Counted from the first letter of the stretch, positions 53,846 to 62,269 are shown. The stretch is DNA of 64,000 nt from Streptomyces sp. PCS3-D2 (GCF_000612545.2 NZ_CP097800.1:3387001-3451000), one strand, 5' to 3'. A program made the numbers and translations. The notes: generated by a model not told the origin, from the letters alone.

Positions 53846-54469
53846 ATGCTGAGGGAAACATCGGGCCGCACGGCCCAGGACCTGGCCGCCGAACTGGCGG
53901 GCCTGCGCGGGATCGACTGGGCCTCGGTCTGGGCGGGACCGCCGCAGGGCGGCTCCCCGGAGTTCCGCAGGTGGTGCGAACGCTACGCCTGGGAACCGCA
54001 GAACGTGGAGCGCAACCTCGTCGTGCACAGCCGCTCCGGCGGCAGGTGGACCTTCGAGTCGAACGGCAACTGGACCCCCGTCTTCCGTCTGACCCACTGG
54101 GCGTGGCGGCTCGGGGCGGACGAACCGTCCGAGAACCCCGCCCTGCTGGCCGGGGCCGCGGACGAGTGGCCCGCCTTCCTCCGGGCGGCCGAAAGCGTAC
54201 TGGGGCCCGCGGCGTGGAACGGCCCCTGGGACGCGCCTGACTTCCCGGAGCCGCCGGAGAAGGGGCTCTGGGAGAGCCGCGACTACCGCCTCGAGACCCG
54301 CACCCCCTACCGGATGGCCTTCTGGGAGCCGACGGGCGAGCACCCCGGCCAGGCGGTGATCGTGCTCGTGCAGTCCGTGTCGTTCGCGGCGTGGACCGCC
54401 GACACCCCCGGCGGCTCCCGTATCCGGCTGACCGTCCACGCCCCTGAAGGCTCGCGGAGGCTCAGGTGA
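53846..54469 (+). CDS. Family-1 paralogue F
   Basis: 207 residues (LRETSGRTAQDLAAELAGLR, GIDWASVWAGPPQGGSPEFR, RWCERYAWEPQNVERNLVVH). The same framework as A-E but diverged in sequence; closest in style to the disrupted copy G (RTPQDMAAEL, SGSPQGGSTEFAEWCDRNGW). Loop GPWDAPDFPEP and YRMAFWEP are conserved. Its stop overlaps the F2 start (GTGA at 54466-54469). Confidence 0.82.
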   Translation: MLRETSGRTAQDLAAELAGLRGIDWASVWAGPPQGGSPEFRRWCERYAWEPQNVERNLVVHSRSGGRWTFESNGNWTPVFRLTHWAWRLGADEPSENPALLAGAADEWPAFLRAAESVLGPAAWNGPWDAPDFPEPPEKGLWESRDYRLETRTPYRMAFWEPTGEHPGQAVIVLVQSVSFAAWTADTPGGSRIRLTVHAPEGSRRLR

Positions 54470-55479
54470 GACCCGATGCCCCACCCACCCCGGAAGAAAT
54501 AGCCCGGGCCTTCGTCCTCGCGCAGGCGCAGGCCGACGCGGAGCCCACCGAAATGGAGGATGGCAACCGGCTGGCGCTCCGGATCCACCAGGACTACCTG
54601 GCCACGGTCCCCGCGGGTGAGAAGGGACCGGGTCTCCTGGCGTACATCGCGAATCTGGCGGAGACCGAGTCCGTCACCAATGAAGGGCGGGGTCCAGACC
54701 GCGCGTTCTGGTCGTACGTGTCGCAGCTGGACGGTGTGGACGAACCGGTGCCCAACCGCTTCCTGGCCCGGGCGTGCGGGGAATCACGTGGTCTCCAGGT
54801 ACTGGAGGACACCCCGGCCGGCCACCTGCTCAATGCGTACTGCCTAGGCAACGTGAAGGTGGTGGACTCACTCGCCCAGCACTTCGACTTCGAACCGGAG
54901 GACCTGGACGCCGTTCACGGCACGGCGTGGGACCGCCTCTCGGAGCGATACGCCGAGGCGACGACGGGCACGGTGGTCGCCTTCGCGGCCGATATCACCA
55001 AGGGTTCGGTGCTCGGCAAGACCGAGGTCCCGGAGCTCCTGCGGAACGCGGCAGTGGGCAAGGACGGCATCAAGTTCGCCACGCCGCTGCCCCGACACGA
55101 GCACCTGCCGGCGGACGTCGACGCCTTCATCACCAACGACCCCGTCAGGTGCCAGCTGGTCATGGAGGACTACGACCCCGACACGTCCCCCCGGGACTTC
55201 GCCGCCAAGCTGGAGGCCATCGACGTCCCCGAGGACCAGAAGGAAGCCCGCGCGGCGATCGTGGAACGGCTGTCCCAGGCCGCCGCCTACCCGGACCTGG
55301 TGCAGGAGACCCCCGAGCCCGGCCCGAAGGCCGCCCTGGCCGACTCCTTCCTGCCCGGGATGAACGTGGGGCACAGCATCGTCCCCGCGGCCCGCGGCGT
55401 CCCCACCGGCCACGGGGCGGGGGCGCATGTGCCGCCGGCCCCGCAGCTCGCCCCGAAGCCCGCCGGCGTCGAGCACTGA
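54466..55479 (+). CDS. Family-2 paralogue F2 (putative secreted partner)
   Basis: 337 residues from GTG 54466. The helical N-terminus (TPEEIARAFVLAQAQADAEP) is followed by FWSYVSQLDG (about 81-90), ARACGESRGLQVLEDTPAGH (about 101-120), the family core WDRLSERYAEATTGTVVAFA and SVLGKTEVPELLRNAAVG (about 155-198), then LVMEDYDPDTSPRDFAAKLE (about 231-250). The tail is Pro/Ala-rich and ends KPAGVEH. No signal peptide or membrane helix is seen. It is an intact copy of the gene broken at G2. Function is unknown. Confidence 0.78.
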   Translation: MRPDAPPTPEEIARAFVLAQAQADAEPTEMEDGNRLALRIHQDYLATVPAGEKGPGLLAYIANLAETESVTNEGRGPDRAFWSYVSQLDGVDEPVPNRFLARACGESRGLQVLEDTPAGHLLNAYCLGNVKVVDSLAQHFDFEPEDLDAVHGTAWDRLSERYAEATTGTVVAFAADITKGSVLGKTEVPELLRNAAVGKDGIKFATPLPRHEHLPADVDAFITNDPVRCQLVMEDYDPDTSPRDFAAKLEAIDVPEDQKEARAAIVERLSQAAAYPDLVQETPEPGPKAALADSFLPGMNVGHSIVPAARGVPTGHGAGAHVPPAPQLAPKPAGVEH

Positions 55480-55525
55480 CCGGTCGCACCGGGCGGCGCC
55501 ACCACGGCCGTTCGGCGGGACCGGC

Positions 55526-55909
55526 CTACGCCTCCGGCTCGTACTCCTCCAGCGGGAGCGGGTCGAACGGATAGGCCGTATGCCCGCCGACCTTGGGCGA
55601 ACACGCCGCGAACGGACCCAGGTCCGTGTCCATGAGCACGCGCAGGTGCGGGTCGGCATGGTGCAGCCACCAGGTCGACATGCCGAGGGCGGTGTCGTGC
55701 CGGAGGTGCTCCCAGGCGAGCCAGAGCCCGGAGAGCCGGGCACCCGCCTCGGGGTGCTCCCACCAGCGGGGACACCAGGTGGCGGAGGATCCGTTCAGCC
55801 GCCGGCGGACCATCGGGGCGAGGTACTCGGAAACGAAGGCGAAGACGTCGGGGAAGTGGAGGGGAACTTCCCCGCCACTGTCCGGCCGTTCTGCAGGCGT
55901 CGTGCTCAT
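55526..55909 (-). CDS. DUF4913-family protein
   Basis: A 127-residue protein with the DUF4913 pattern: LHFPDVFAFVSEYLAPMVRR, WCPRWWEHPEAGARLSGLWL, AWEHLRHDTALGMSTWWLHH, then a C-terminal Cys in FAACSPKVGGHTAYPFDPLP. Such proteins accompany T4SS/TraG-type clusters in Streptomyces. It is the last gene of the minus-strand unit G-G2-DUF4913, 28 bp after G2. Role unknown. Confidence 0.82.
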   Translation of the reverse strand: MSTTPAERPDSGGEVPLHFPDVFAFVSEYLAPMVRRRLNGSSATWCPRWWEHPEAGARLSGLWLAWEHLRHDTALGMSTWWLHHADPHLRVLMDTDLGPFAACSPKVGGHTAYPFDPLPLEEYEPEA

Positions 55910-55937
55910 GGGGTCTCTTCCTCGGGTGCGTCGCCGG

Positions 55938-57029
55938 TCAGTGTTCCATCCCGGCGGACTCGGGGGCGGCCTCGATCACGGGGTTGATCACACCGTGCGT
56001 GCTCGCGCTCACCGATCGGGGGGGGCCGGCACCTTGATGGCGCGGGGGATGCTCACGCCGGGGAGGAAGCCGTTGGCCGGGGTGGCCACACTGGCTTCGG
56101 GCCTCTGGGCTCCGTTCGGCTCCGCCACCGTCCGCCCGGCCTCCGGTTCCCCGACCGCCGTGTCGGACTCCTCGCGGGCCGTCCCTTCCTCTGCCGGCTC
56201 CGCGTAACTGGTCGCCGACGAAAGCCGGGCGACGGCCGCGGCACGCGCCTCCCGCTGGTGCTCCGGCACCTCGATCGCAGCGAGCCTGGCCGCGAAGAGC
56301 AAGGGGGGTCGTACCCTTCACGGCGTAGTCCTCCATGCGGAGGTCACAGCGGACGGCCGGGTCCGCCATCAGGTCGTACATCTCTGCCGGAAGGGGCGCC
56401 TGACGCGGGAACTCGATGGGGAATCCCACCGCGTCCTTCCCCACGCCCTCGGGCCCGACGACCTTCGGCATCTCCGTCTCCCCCAGGATGGACCCGGCGC
56501 CGATCTCGGCCGCGAAGACGGCGACCTGTCCCTCGGCCGCTTTGGCGTACTGCCCCGAGGCGGCCTCCCAGATCCCGGCCGGAGCGTCCTGGACGGCCTG
56601 CTCCGTCAAGTTGAACCGTCTGACCAAGGCCTGCTGTACGTTCCGGTCCCACAGCTCGTACGACTCGAGCTTGCGACCCACCGGCGAGTCCTCCAGCACC
56701 TGGTAGCCCCGGCTCTCACCGCACGCCTGGACGAGGAAGCGGTGCCCCACCTCGCGCAGCGCTCCCTCCGGCTGGGAACGCCAGGACCAGAGCGCACGCA
56801 CCTCTCCCCGGTCCGCTGCGGTGGGCGACTCCGTCAGTGCGACGTGGGTGCTGTAGGCGAGCACGTCGGGGAACATGTCCTTGCCGCCCGCCGCCTGCCC
56901 GTCCCGGTACAGGCGGTCGACGGCCTGCGCGACCTTGTCCGGGGCGAGGGGGCGGTGCTCGTAGTACGCCTCCTCCAGCTCCATGGCGCGGTCGATCTCT
57001 GCTTGTGTCGGGCGAAGGAACTCCGTCAG
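55938..57029 (-). pseudogene. Family-2 paralogue G2 with two compensating frameshifts and CTG start
   Basis: It starts with CTG (57027-57029) overlapping the copy G stop as CTGA; the family usually uses GTG or ATG. It reads FLRPTQAEIDRAMELEEAYY, ACGESRGYQVLEDSPVG, WEAASGQYAKAAEGQVAVFA, SILGETEMPKV and LRMEDYAVKGTTPL. At the C6 run (56303-56308) homology moves to another frame (LFAARLAAIEVPEHQREARA ... GFLPGVSIPRAIKVPAPP). At the C8 run (56018-56025) it returns to the first frame, ending PVIEAAPESAGMEH. One base too many and one too few in the two runs explain this. Confidence 0.75.
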
Positions 57030-57425
57030 CGAGCCCTCGCAGTGAACTCGGCCGGCGGAAAGACCTCGAGCGAGACGGCCGTGCCACCCGGCGTGTCCGC
57101 GGTCCACGTGGGGAAGCTGACCGTCTGGGACAGCACGAAGTACGGCTCTCCCGGCACCGCGCCCGCCGGCGCCCAGTAGGCGAAGCGATAGGGCTCGCGG
57201 TTCAGCATCCGCTCGTCACGGCCGTTCCAGTACCAGTGGCGCGGCGGTTCCGGGAAGTCCGAGGCGTCCCAGGATCCCGTCCAGGTGGGCAAGCCCAGCA
57301 CGCCCTGCGCCACCTGGAGGAAGGTGGGCCAGCTCGCTTCGACGGCCGAGAACACCTCACCGTTCTCCGCAGCGGTCTGGGCCTTCAACTGGTACGCGTA
57401 GTGCTCCAGCGCAGTCAGCCCCGTT
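57026..57425 (-). pseudogene. Family-1 paralogue G, 3' part (split by IS110 element)
   Basis: The C-terminal part of a family-1 protein: ITGLTALEHYAYQLKAQTAA, FSAVEASWPTFLQVAQGVLG, TGSWDASDFPEPP, YRFAYWAPAG. It joins in frame to the 5' part at 58976-59202 if the intervening element is removed: ...WTFFDRAG + ITGLTALEHYAYQ..., the same length as copy F across the junction. Confidence 0.85.
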
Positions 57426-57428
57426 ATG

Positions 57429-57684
57429 TTTTCTGCGGTTCCGCAATGGGGCCGCTGGCCTCCGGGCCCGGCATGACTGTTGCCCCCTGTCGAAGGCATG
57501 ACCTGGGGGGTGGTGTCACCGGGTCCGGGGGTGTTCGTCGGAGACGCTGATCAGAGGTCCGGCCACCGTCCGGTCCGGCGCAATGCTGGACAGTTCGCGG
57601 GCGGCAGGTCTGCATAACGTGGATGCGCGAGCACGACACCCGAGCCGAGGCCGGCACCGTCAACACCCCCTGGGAAGGGGCACG
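57429..57684 (+). ncRNA. Putative bridge RNA region of the IS110 element
   Basis: The non-coding left end upstream of the transposase. In IS110-group elements this region encodes the bridge RNA that pairs with target and donor DNA. Several GC-rich stem candidates are visible (for example GGTCCGGCC near 57555 with GGTCCGGCG near 57573). I cannot fold it or define ends, so this is family-based placement only. Confidence 0.5.
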
Positions 57685-58902
57685 ATGTTCGAGATCGAAG
57701 ACGTGGGCGTGTTCCTGGGCCTGGACGTCGGCAAGAGCAGCCATCACGGTCATGGGCTCACCCCGGGCGGGAAGAAGGTCTTCGACAAGCAGCTGCCCAA
57801 CAGCGAGCCCAAGCTGCGGGCCGTCTTCGACAAGCTGACCGCGAAGTTCGGCACCGTGCTGGTGATCGTGGACCAGCCCGCCTCCATCGGCGCCCTGCCA
57901 CTGACCGTCGCCCGCGACGCGGGCTGCCAGGTCGCCTACCTGCCCGGACTGGCGATGCGCCGGATCGCCGACCTCTACCCGGGCGAGGCCAAGACCGACG
58001 CCAAGGACGCCGCCGTCATCGCGGACGCCGCCCGGACGATGCCGCACACCCTGCGCTCGCTGGAGCTGACCGACCAGATCACCGCCGAGCTGACCGTGCT
58101 CGTCGGCTTCGACCAGGACCTGGCCGCCGAGGCCACCCGCACCTCCAACCGGATACGGGGCCTGCTCACCCAGTTCCACCCCAGCCTGGAACGCGTCCTG
58201 GGCCCGCGCCTGGACCACCAGGCCGTGACCTGGCTGCTGGAGCGCTACGGATCCCCAGCCGCCCTGCGCAAGGCCGGACGCCGCAGACTCGTCGAGCTGA
58301 TCCGCCCGAAGGCCCCGCGCATGGCCACCAGGCTGATCGACGACGTCTTCAACGCGCTCGACGAGCAGACCGTCGTCGTTCCCGGGACCGGCACCCTCGA
58401 CATCGTCATCCCCTCCCTGGCCGCCTCGCTGGCCGCTGTCCACACCCAGCGCCGGGCGATGGAAGCCCAGATCAACGCCCTGCTGGAGGCTCACCCTCTT
58501 TCCCCGGTCCTGACGTCGATGCCCGGCGTCGGCGTCAGGACCGCCGCCGTCCTGCTGGTCACCGTCGGCGACGGCACCAGCTTCCCCACCGCCGCCCACC
58601 TCGCCTCCTACGCCGGCCTCGCCCCCACCACGAAGCAGTCCGGGACCTCGATCCATGGCGAACACGCACCCCGAGGCGGAAACCGGCAGCTCAAACGGGC
58701 GATGTTTCTCTCCGCCTTCGCCTGCATGAACGCCGACCCGGCCTCCCGCGCCTACTACGACAAGCAACGAGCACGCGGCAAAACCCACACCCAGGCCCTC
58801 CTCCGCCTCGCCCGCCAACGCATCAGCGTCCTGTTCGCCATGCTCCGCGACGGCACCTTCTACGAATCCCGGACACCGACGGACGTCGAGCTCGCCGCTT
58901 AG
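57685..58902 (+). CDS. IS110-family DEDD transposase
   Basis: 405 residues, apparently intact. The N-terminal RuvC-like domain has VFLGLDVGKSSHHG (first Asp), VLVIVDQPASIGALP and ADLYPGEAKTDAKDAAVIAD (later acidic residues). The C-terminal Transposase_20 domain has LTSMPGVGVRTAAVLLVTVG, LASYAGLAPTTKQSGTSIHG with the catalytic Ser, and GGNRQLKRAMFLSAFACMNA. ATG 57685 follows AAGGGG. It is transcribed opposite to the gene it interrupts. Confidence 0.93.
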   Translation: MFEIEDVGVFLGLDVGKSSHHGHGLTPGGKKVFDKQLPNSEPKLRAVFDKLTAKFGTVLVIVDQPASIGALPLTVARDAGCQVAYLPGLAMRRIADLYPGEAKTDAKDAAVIADAARTMPHTLRSLELTDQITAELTVLVGFDQDLAAEATRTSNRIRGLLTQFHPSLERVLGPRLDHQAVTWLLERYGSPAALRKAGRRRLVELIRPKAPRMATRLIDDVFNALDEQTVVVPGTGTLDIVIPSLAASLAAVHTQRRAMEAQINALLEAHPLSPVLTSMPGVGVRTAAVLLVTVGDGTSFPTAAHLASYAGLAPTTKQSGTSIHGEHAPRGGNRQLKRAMFLSAFACMNADPASRAYYDKQRARGKTHTQALLRLARQRISVLFAMLRDGTFYESRTPTDVELAA

Positions 58903-58975
58903 CCTCAGCGAGCCCGAACCACCCGAAACCCGACACAGGTGCCTTGACGAAAGACATAGAGGCACCCCCCCCATG

Positions 58976-59202
58976 CCTGCCCGGTCGAAGAACGTCCACC
59001 TGCCCCCGTCCGTTGTCCTCACCCGCAGCTGCCGGTCGAAGGTCAAAGGGTCCCAGCCATTGCGGTCACACCACTCGGCGAATTCCGTGGATCCGCCCTG
59101 CGGCGACCCCGACCACACCGACGGCCAGTGGTCCACGGCTTTCATGTTCGCCAGTTCGGCCGCCATGTCCTGCGGTGTCCGGCCGGTCTCCTCGGTCAGC
59201 AT
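58976..59202 (-). pseudogene. Family-1 paralogue G, 5' part (split by IS110 element)
   Basis: From ATG 59202 (GGGGACGAGG upstream): MLTEETGRTPQDMAAELANM, WPSVWSGSPQGGSTEFAEWC, DRNGWDPLTFDRQLRVRTTD, GGRWTFFDRAG, then the IS110 element. Its promoter would lie in the divergent region shared with the gene at 59477. Confidence 0.85.
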
Positions 59203-59476
59203 CCTCGTCCCCTTCGTCGGCGTCGGCGTCGGCGTCTCAACGTGGCGTGCTCGACCGTACCTCCGGAGCACCGAGGCCCCGGGCGGGCAGAAGCCGTGAG
59301 GGGTCCCGCCCCACCTTCACGCATTCTTTGCACTGGCTTCGCACGTGCGATCCCCTGCCGGGGCCCGGTCTTTCCTCGCTCTTTCCTCGGTTTTCCTCGC
59401 GGGGAAAAGGCCTGCGTCTTCCGTCGTCCCTCCCCCTACCGTGTCCGGGCGACCTGACTGAGGGAGGCCCGGGACG
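59203..59476. promoter_or_regulatory. Divergent promoter region with the same CTTTCCYCG/palindrome element
   Basis: At 59371-59410 the plus strand reads CTTTCCTCG, CTTTCCTCG, then TTTTCCTCGCGGGGAAAAGG; the repeats are 11 bp apart and the palindrome TTTTCCTCGCGGGGAAAA (one mismatch) is at 59391-59408. TACCGT (59437-59442) could be the -10 box for the gene at 59477, 35 bp upstream. The matching element at 53187-53236 precedes the other secretion operon. Confidence 0.72.
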
Positions 59477-60166
59477 GTGGAGTCACCTGCCGAGAACAAG
59501 CGAAGCGCGGCACTTGCCCTGGCGGTACTGGGAGTTCTGCTGATCGCCTCCCTGGTCGTCCTCCTCGTCTTCGACGGCGAGGACGACGCGGACCCCACGG
59601 CGGACGGCAAGGCACCTTCGGCCTCCGCGCAGGGCAAGGGCGCCTCCGCGGCCGGCGGCGCGAACGGTGGTGCGGGCCAGCAGGCCGGCGCGAACGGCGC
59701 CGACTCCGTGCCGCCCATCGTCCAGCCGGCGGAACTGGCCGAAGCCCACCGGGCGATGGCCGCCTACATGGCCGGCCTGAGCACGTACACGTACACCGAC
59801 CAGAGCGCCGCCTGGTCCAAGCCCCTGCTCGACCTCACGGTCTCGGACGAGCGGATGAAGGGCCTCACCGCCCTCCCCACGGGCAAGGCCTGGGACACCT
59901 GCCAGGTCGCCCGCTGCTCCTCCACCGGCAAGGCGAGCGTGGTGCGCGACGGCATGATCGCCCAGGACCTGGTCAACGGCGGCGGCAGCCTGGTCTCCAG
60001 CGTGGTCTCGCTGACCTCCGTGCGCTCCGAGAACGGCAAGCAGACCCTCACGGAGACCAACTCCTGGCTGGTCAGCGCCCGCAAGGACGCCGGCGCGTGG
60101 AAGGTGTCGGGCTTCGACCTGCAAGGCCTGGGCAACGTGGGCGCGGACGAGAAGGCAGGGAACTGA
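59477..60166 (+). CDS. Second VirB8/TcpC-like membrane protein
   Basis: A 229-residue protein from GTG 59477. One membrane helix (about 11-31: ALALAVLGVLLIASLVVLLV) precedes an acidic Gly/Ala linker and an external domain with the NTF2-like pattern (ELAEAHRAMAAYMAGLSTYT, DTCQVARCSSTGKASVVRDG, GAWKVSGFDLQGLG). Two Cys (DTCQVARC) may pair. Position and topology suggest a VirB8-like scaffold part. It is followed 6 bp later by the wall hydrolase gene. Confidence 0.72.
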   Translation: MESPAENKRSAALALAVLGVLLIASLVVLLVFDGEDDADPTADGKAPSASAQGKGASAAGGANGGAGQQAGANGADSVPPIVQPAELAEAHRAMAAYMAGLSTYTYTDQSAAWSKPLLDLTVSDERMKGLTALPTGKAWDTCQVARCSSTGKASVVRDGMIAQDLVNGGGSLVSSVVSLTSVRSENGKQTLTETNSWLVSARKDAGAWKVSGFDLQGLGNVGADEKAGN

Positions 60167-60172
60167 TACCCG

Positions 60173-62269
60173 ATGGTGGCTCCTGCCGTACTCGCGGCCG
60201 CGTCGAAGGCCGCCAAGGTCGCCAAGACGGCCAAGACGGCCGCCCAGATGGCCGGCGGCCAGGGCGGGGGCGGCGGCAAGAAGAAGAACAACGGCAAGAT
60301 GCTGCTGCTCGCCGGCCTCGGCGGACTGCTGCCGATCGGCGGCGCCGGGCTCATCGCCCTGGTGCTGATCGGCGCGCTCGTCGGTGGTCTCGGCAGCGGC
60401 GCCGCGCAGGCGGCCTGCGGCAACTACGCCGAGAACGCGGGCCACGGCAACACCGGTGACCAGGCGGCCACCAACCCGATCATGCCCGCCGGCACGATCT
60501 ACCTGCCCAGTGAGACGGCCCGCAACGAGATACCCCCGCGGATGATCCTCGCGGCGATGCGCGCCGCCGCCCGCTACGAGGGGCTGGACTGGACGCTCAT
60601 CGCCGGCCAGATGTACCAGGAGACGAAGTACGGCCAGGACCCGTCCGCGGCCCCCGGGGGCAAGAACAGCGCGGGCTACATGGGCCTGCTGCAGTTCGGC
60701 CCTCCCGCCTGGAAGGACTACGGCGACGACGGCAACGGCGACGGCAAGAAGGACCTCTACAACATCGACGACGCGGCCTACGCCGCCGCGAACTTCCTCC
60801 ACGCCCTGAAGGCCGAGACGCAGCCCTGGAAGGCCCTGCTGCGCTACTCCGGCTCGCTGGAGAGCAACACCGTCTACCCCCGTGTGGTCCTCACCCAGGC
60901 GGCCCGCTACCGCGGCAACCTCACCGGCGAGAAGAGCCTGATCGAGGGGTGGTACGCCCACCTGAAGGCGACCGTCGAGAAGAACCCGAACTTCCCCACC
61001 CTGGGCCAGCAGTCGGACATCCCCGCCCCCGTCGGCAACGACGCGCAGCCGACCGAGGCCCTGAGCATCACGTCGGCCTCGCCCCGCTCCTGGTCCACGC
61101 CGCCCTACCCGGGAGACGCCGCGGCCACCACCCGCGCCGCCGCGGACCCGGGCAGCCGGGTGTCCGCGGACCCGGGCGCCCGGATCGAGACCGTCGCCTT
61201 CTCCCGCCCGATGATCAAGCCGGCCGCGCCGCCGAGCCAGGACGGCAAGAACTGGCAGTGGCCGCTGAAGGAGGGCACGTACACCGTCGGCACCAAGTAC
61301 CACGCCAACGGTTCCAGTTGGAGCCTCGGCTACCACACCGGCCTCGACCTGCGGGCGACCTCCGGCACCCCCATCTACGCCCCCGCCGACGGCAAGGTCA
61401 TCAAGGTGACCAGCGGCGGCTCGTACGGCAACGAGACCCACATCGAGCACGCGGGCGGCGTCGTCACCCTGTACGCGCACCAGACCAAGGCGATGGTGTC
61501 CCAGGGCGCCTCCGTCAAGCGCGGCGACCAGATCGGCACCGTCGGCAGCACGGGCAACTCCAGTGGCCCGCACCTGCACTGGGAGGTCCGCGTCCCCGGT
61601 GTCGACAACCCCTTCGTCCCCGGCCAGGACAACGGCCCCGGCATGATCGACCCGGAGGGCTGGCTGCAGGGCAAGGTCTCGGCCACCCCGGACTACGGCA
61701 CCGTGCCCGGGGGCGGCGGCGACACGGCCAAGGACGCCACGTACGCCTCGTGCGCCAAGGACGGCAAGGGCACCGCGGTGCCCCCGGACGGCGCGGGCGT
61801 CACCGGCGTCCTGCCGGGTGCCGACGACCCGGTCGTCCGGTCCGCGCTCCGCTGGGCCCAGCGGGGCATCGGCCGCCCGTACGTGTGGGGCGCGCCCCGG
61901 CTCCAGGGCAACAACCCGGTCTCCTTCGACTGCTCCAGCTTCACGCAGTGGATGTACTACCAGGCCAGCGGCGGAAAGATCGACATCGGTACGGTCACCT
62001 ACACCCAGGAGAAGAACCTCCGCGCGTCGAAGATCGACCTGAGTCAGGCGCAGCCCGGGGACCTCATCTTCTTCCGGCCCGGCCCGAGCGGTTCCGAGCA
62101 CGTCGCGGTCGTGTGGGACCCGGCCGGCAAGAAGATCCTGCACGCCCCGCGCGTGGGCAAGAACGTCGAGTTCAGCACCTGGGACGTGCAGGGCCAGATC
62201 ACCGGCGTGTACCGGGTGCCGATCCCGGCGGGCACCAACCCCGTCGAAGGCGGCGGCGAACACGCGTAG
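60173..62269 (+). CDS. Three-domain peptidoglycan hydrolase of the T4SS-like system
   Basis: A 698-residue wall-opening protein. A basic N-terminus and membrane helix (about 43-78) precede a transglycosylase-like domain (about 115-265: GQMYQETKYGQDPSAAPGGK, NSAGYMGLLQFGPPAW), an M23 endopeptidase (about 365-480: YHTGLDLRA, SGPHLHWEVR) and an NlpC/P60 domain (about 545-690: FDCSSFTQWMYY with Cys about 585, PGDLIFFRPG, SEHVAVVWD with His about 642). This is a VirB1/PrgK-like role with an extra catalytic domain. All three active sites look intact except that the transglycosylase acid is only inferred (QETKYG). Confidence 0.88.
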   Translation: MVAPAVLAAASKAAKVAKTAKTAAQMAGGQGGGGGKKKNNGKMLLLAGLGGLLPIGGAGLIALVLIGALVGGLGSGAAQAACGNYAENAGHGNTGDQAATNPIMPAGTIYLPSETARNEIPPRMILAAMRAAARYEGLDWTLIAGQMYQETKYGQDPSAAPGGKNSAGYMGLLQFGPPAWKDYGDDGNGDGKKDLYNIDDAAYAAANFLHALKAETQPWKALLRYSGSLESNTVYPRVVLTQAARYRGNLTGEKSLIEGWYAHLKATVEKNPNFPTLGQQSDIPAPVGNDAQPTEALSITSASPRSWSTPPYPGDAAATTRAAADPGSRVSADPGARIETVAFSRPMIKPAAPPSQDGKNWQWPLKEGTYTVGTKYHANGSSWSLGYHTGLDLRATSGTPIYAPADGKVIKVTSGGSYGNETHIEHAGGVVTLYAHQTKAMVSQGASVKRGDQIGTVGSTGNSSGPHLHWEVRVPGVDNPFVPGQDNGPGMIDPEGWLQGKVSATPDYGTVPGGGGDTAKDATYASCAKDGKGTAVPPDGAGVTGVLPGADDPVVRSALRWAQRGIGRPYVWGAPRLQGNNPVSFDCSSFTQWMYYQASGGKIDIGTVTYTQEKNLRASKIDLSQAQPGDLIFFRPGPSGSEHVAVVWDPAGKKILHAPRVGKNVEFSTWDVQGQITGVYRVPIPAGTNPVEGGGEHA

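Larger units (their letters stand above)
57426..58972 (+). mobile_element. IS110-family insertion sequence
   Basis: About 1,547 bp with one DEDD transposase gene and a ~256-bp non-coding left end. The boundaries were set by the host gene: ATG at 57426-57428 and at 58973-58975 flank the element, and removing one copy with the element restores the family-1 reading frame. There are no terminal inverted repeats, as expected for IS110. A stem GGTGCCT (58938-58944) / AGGCACC (58960-58966) lies near the right end. Confidence 0.87.
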
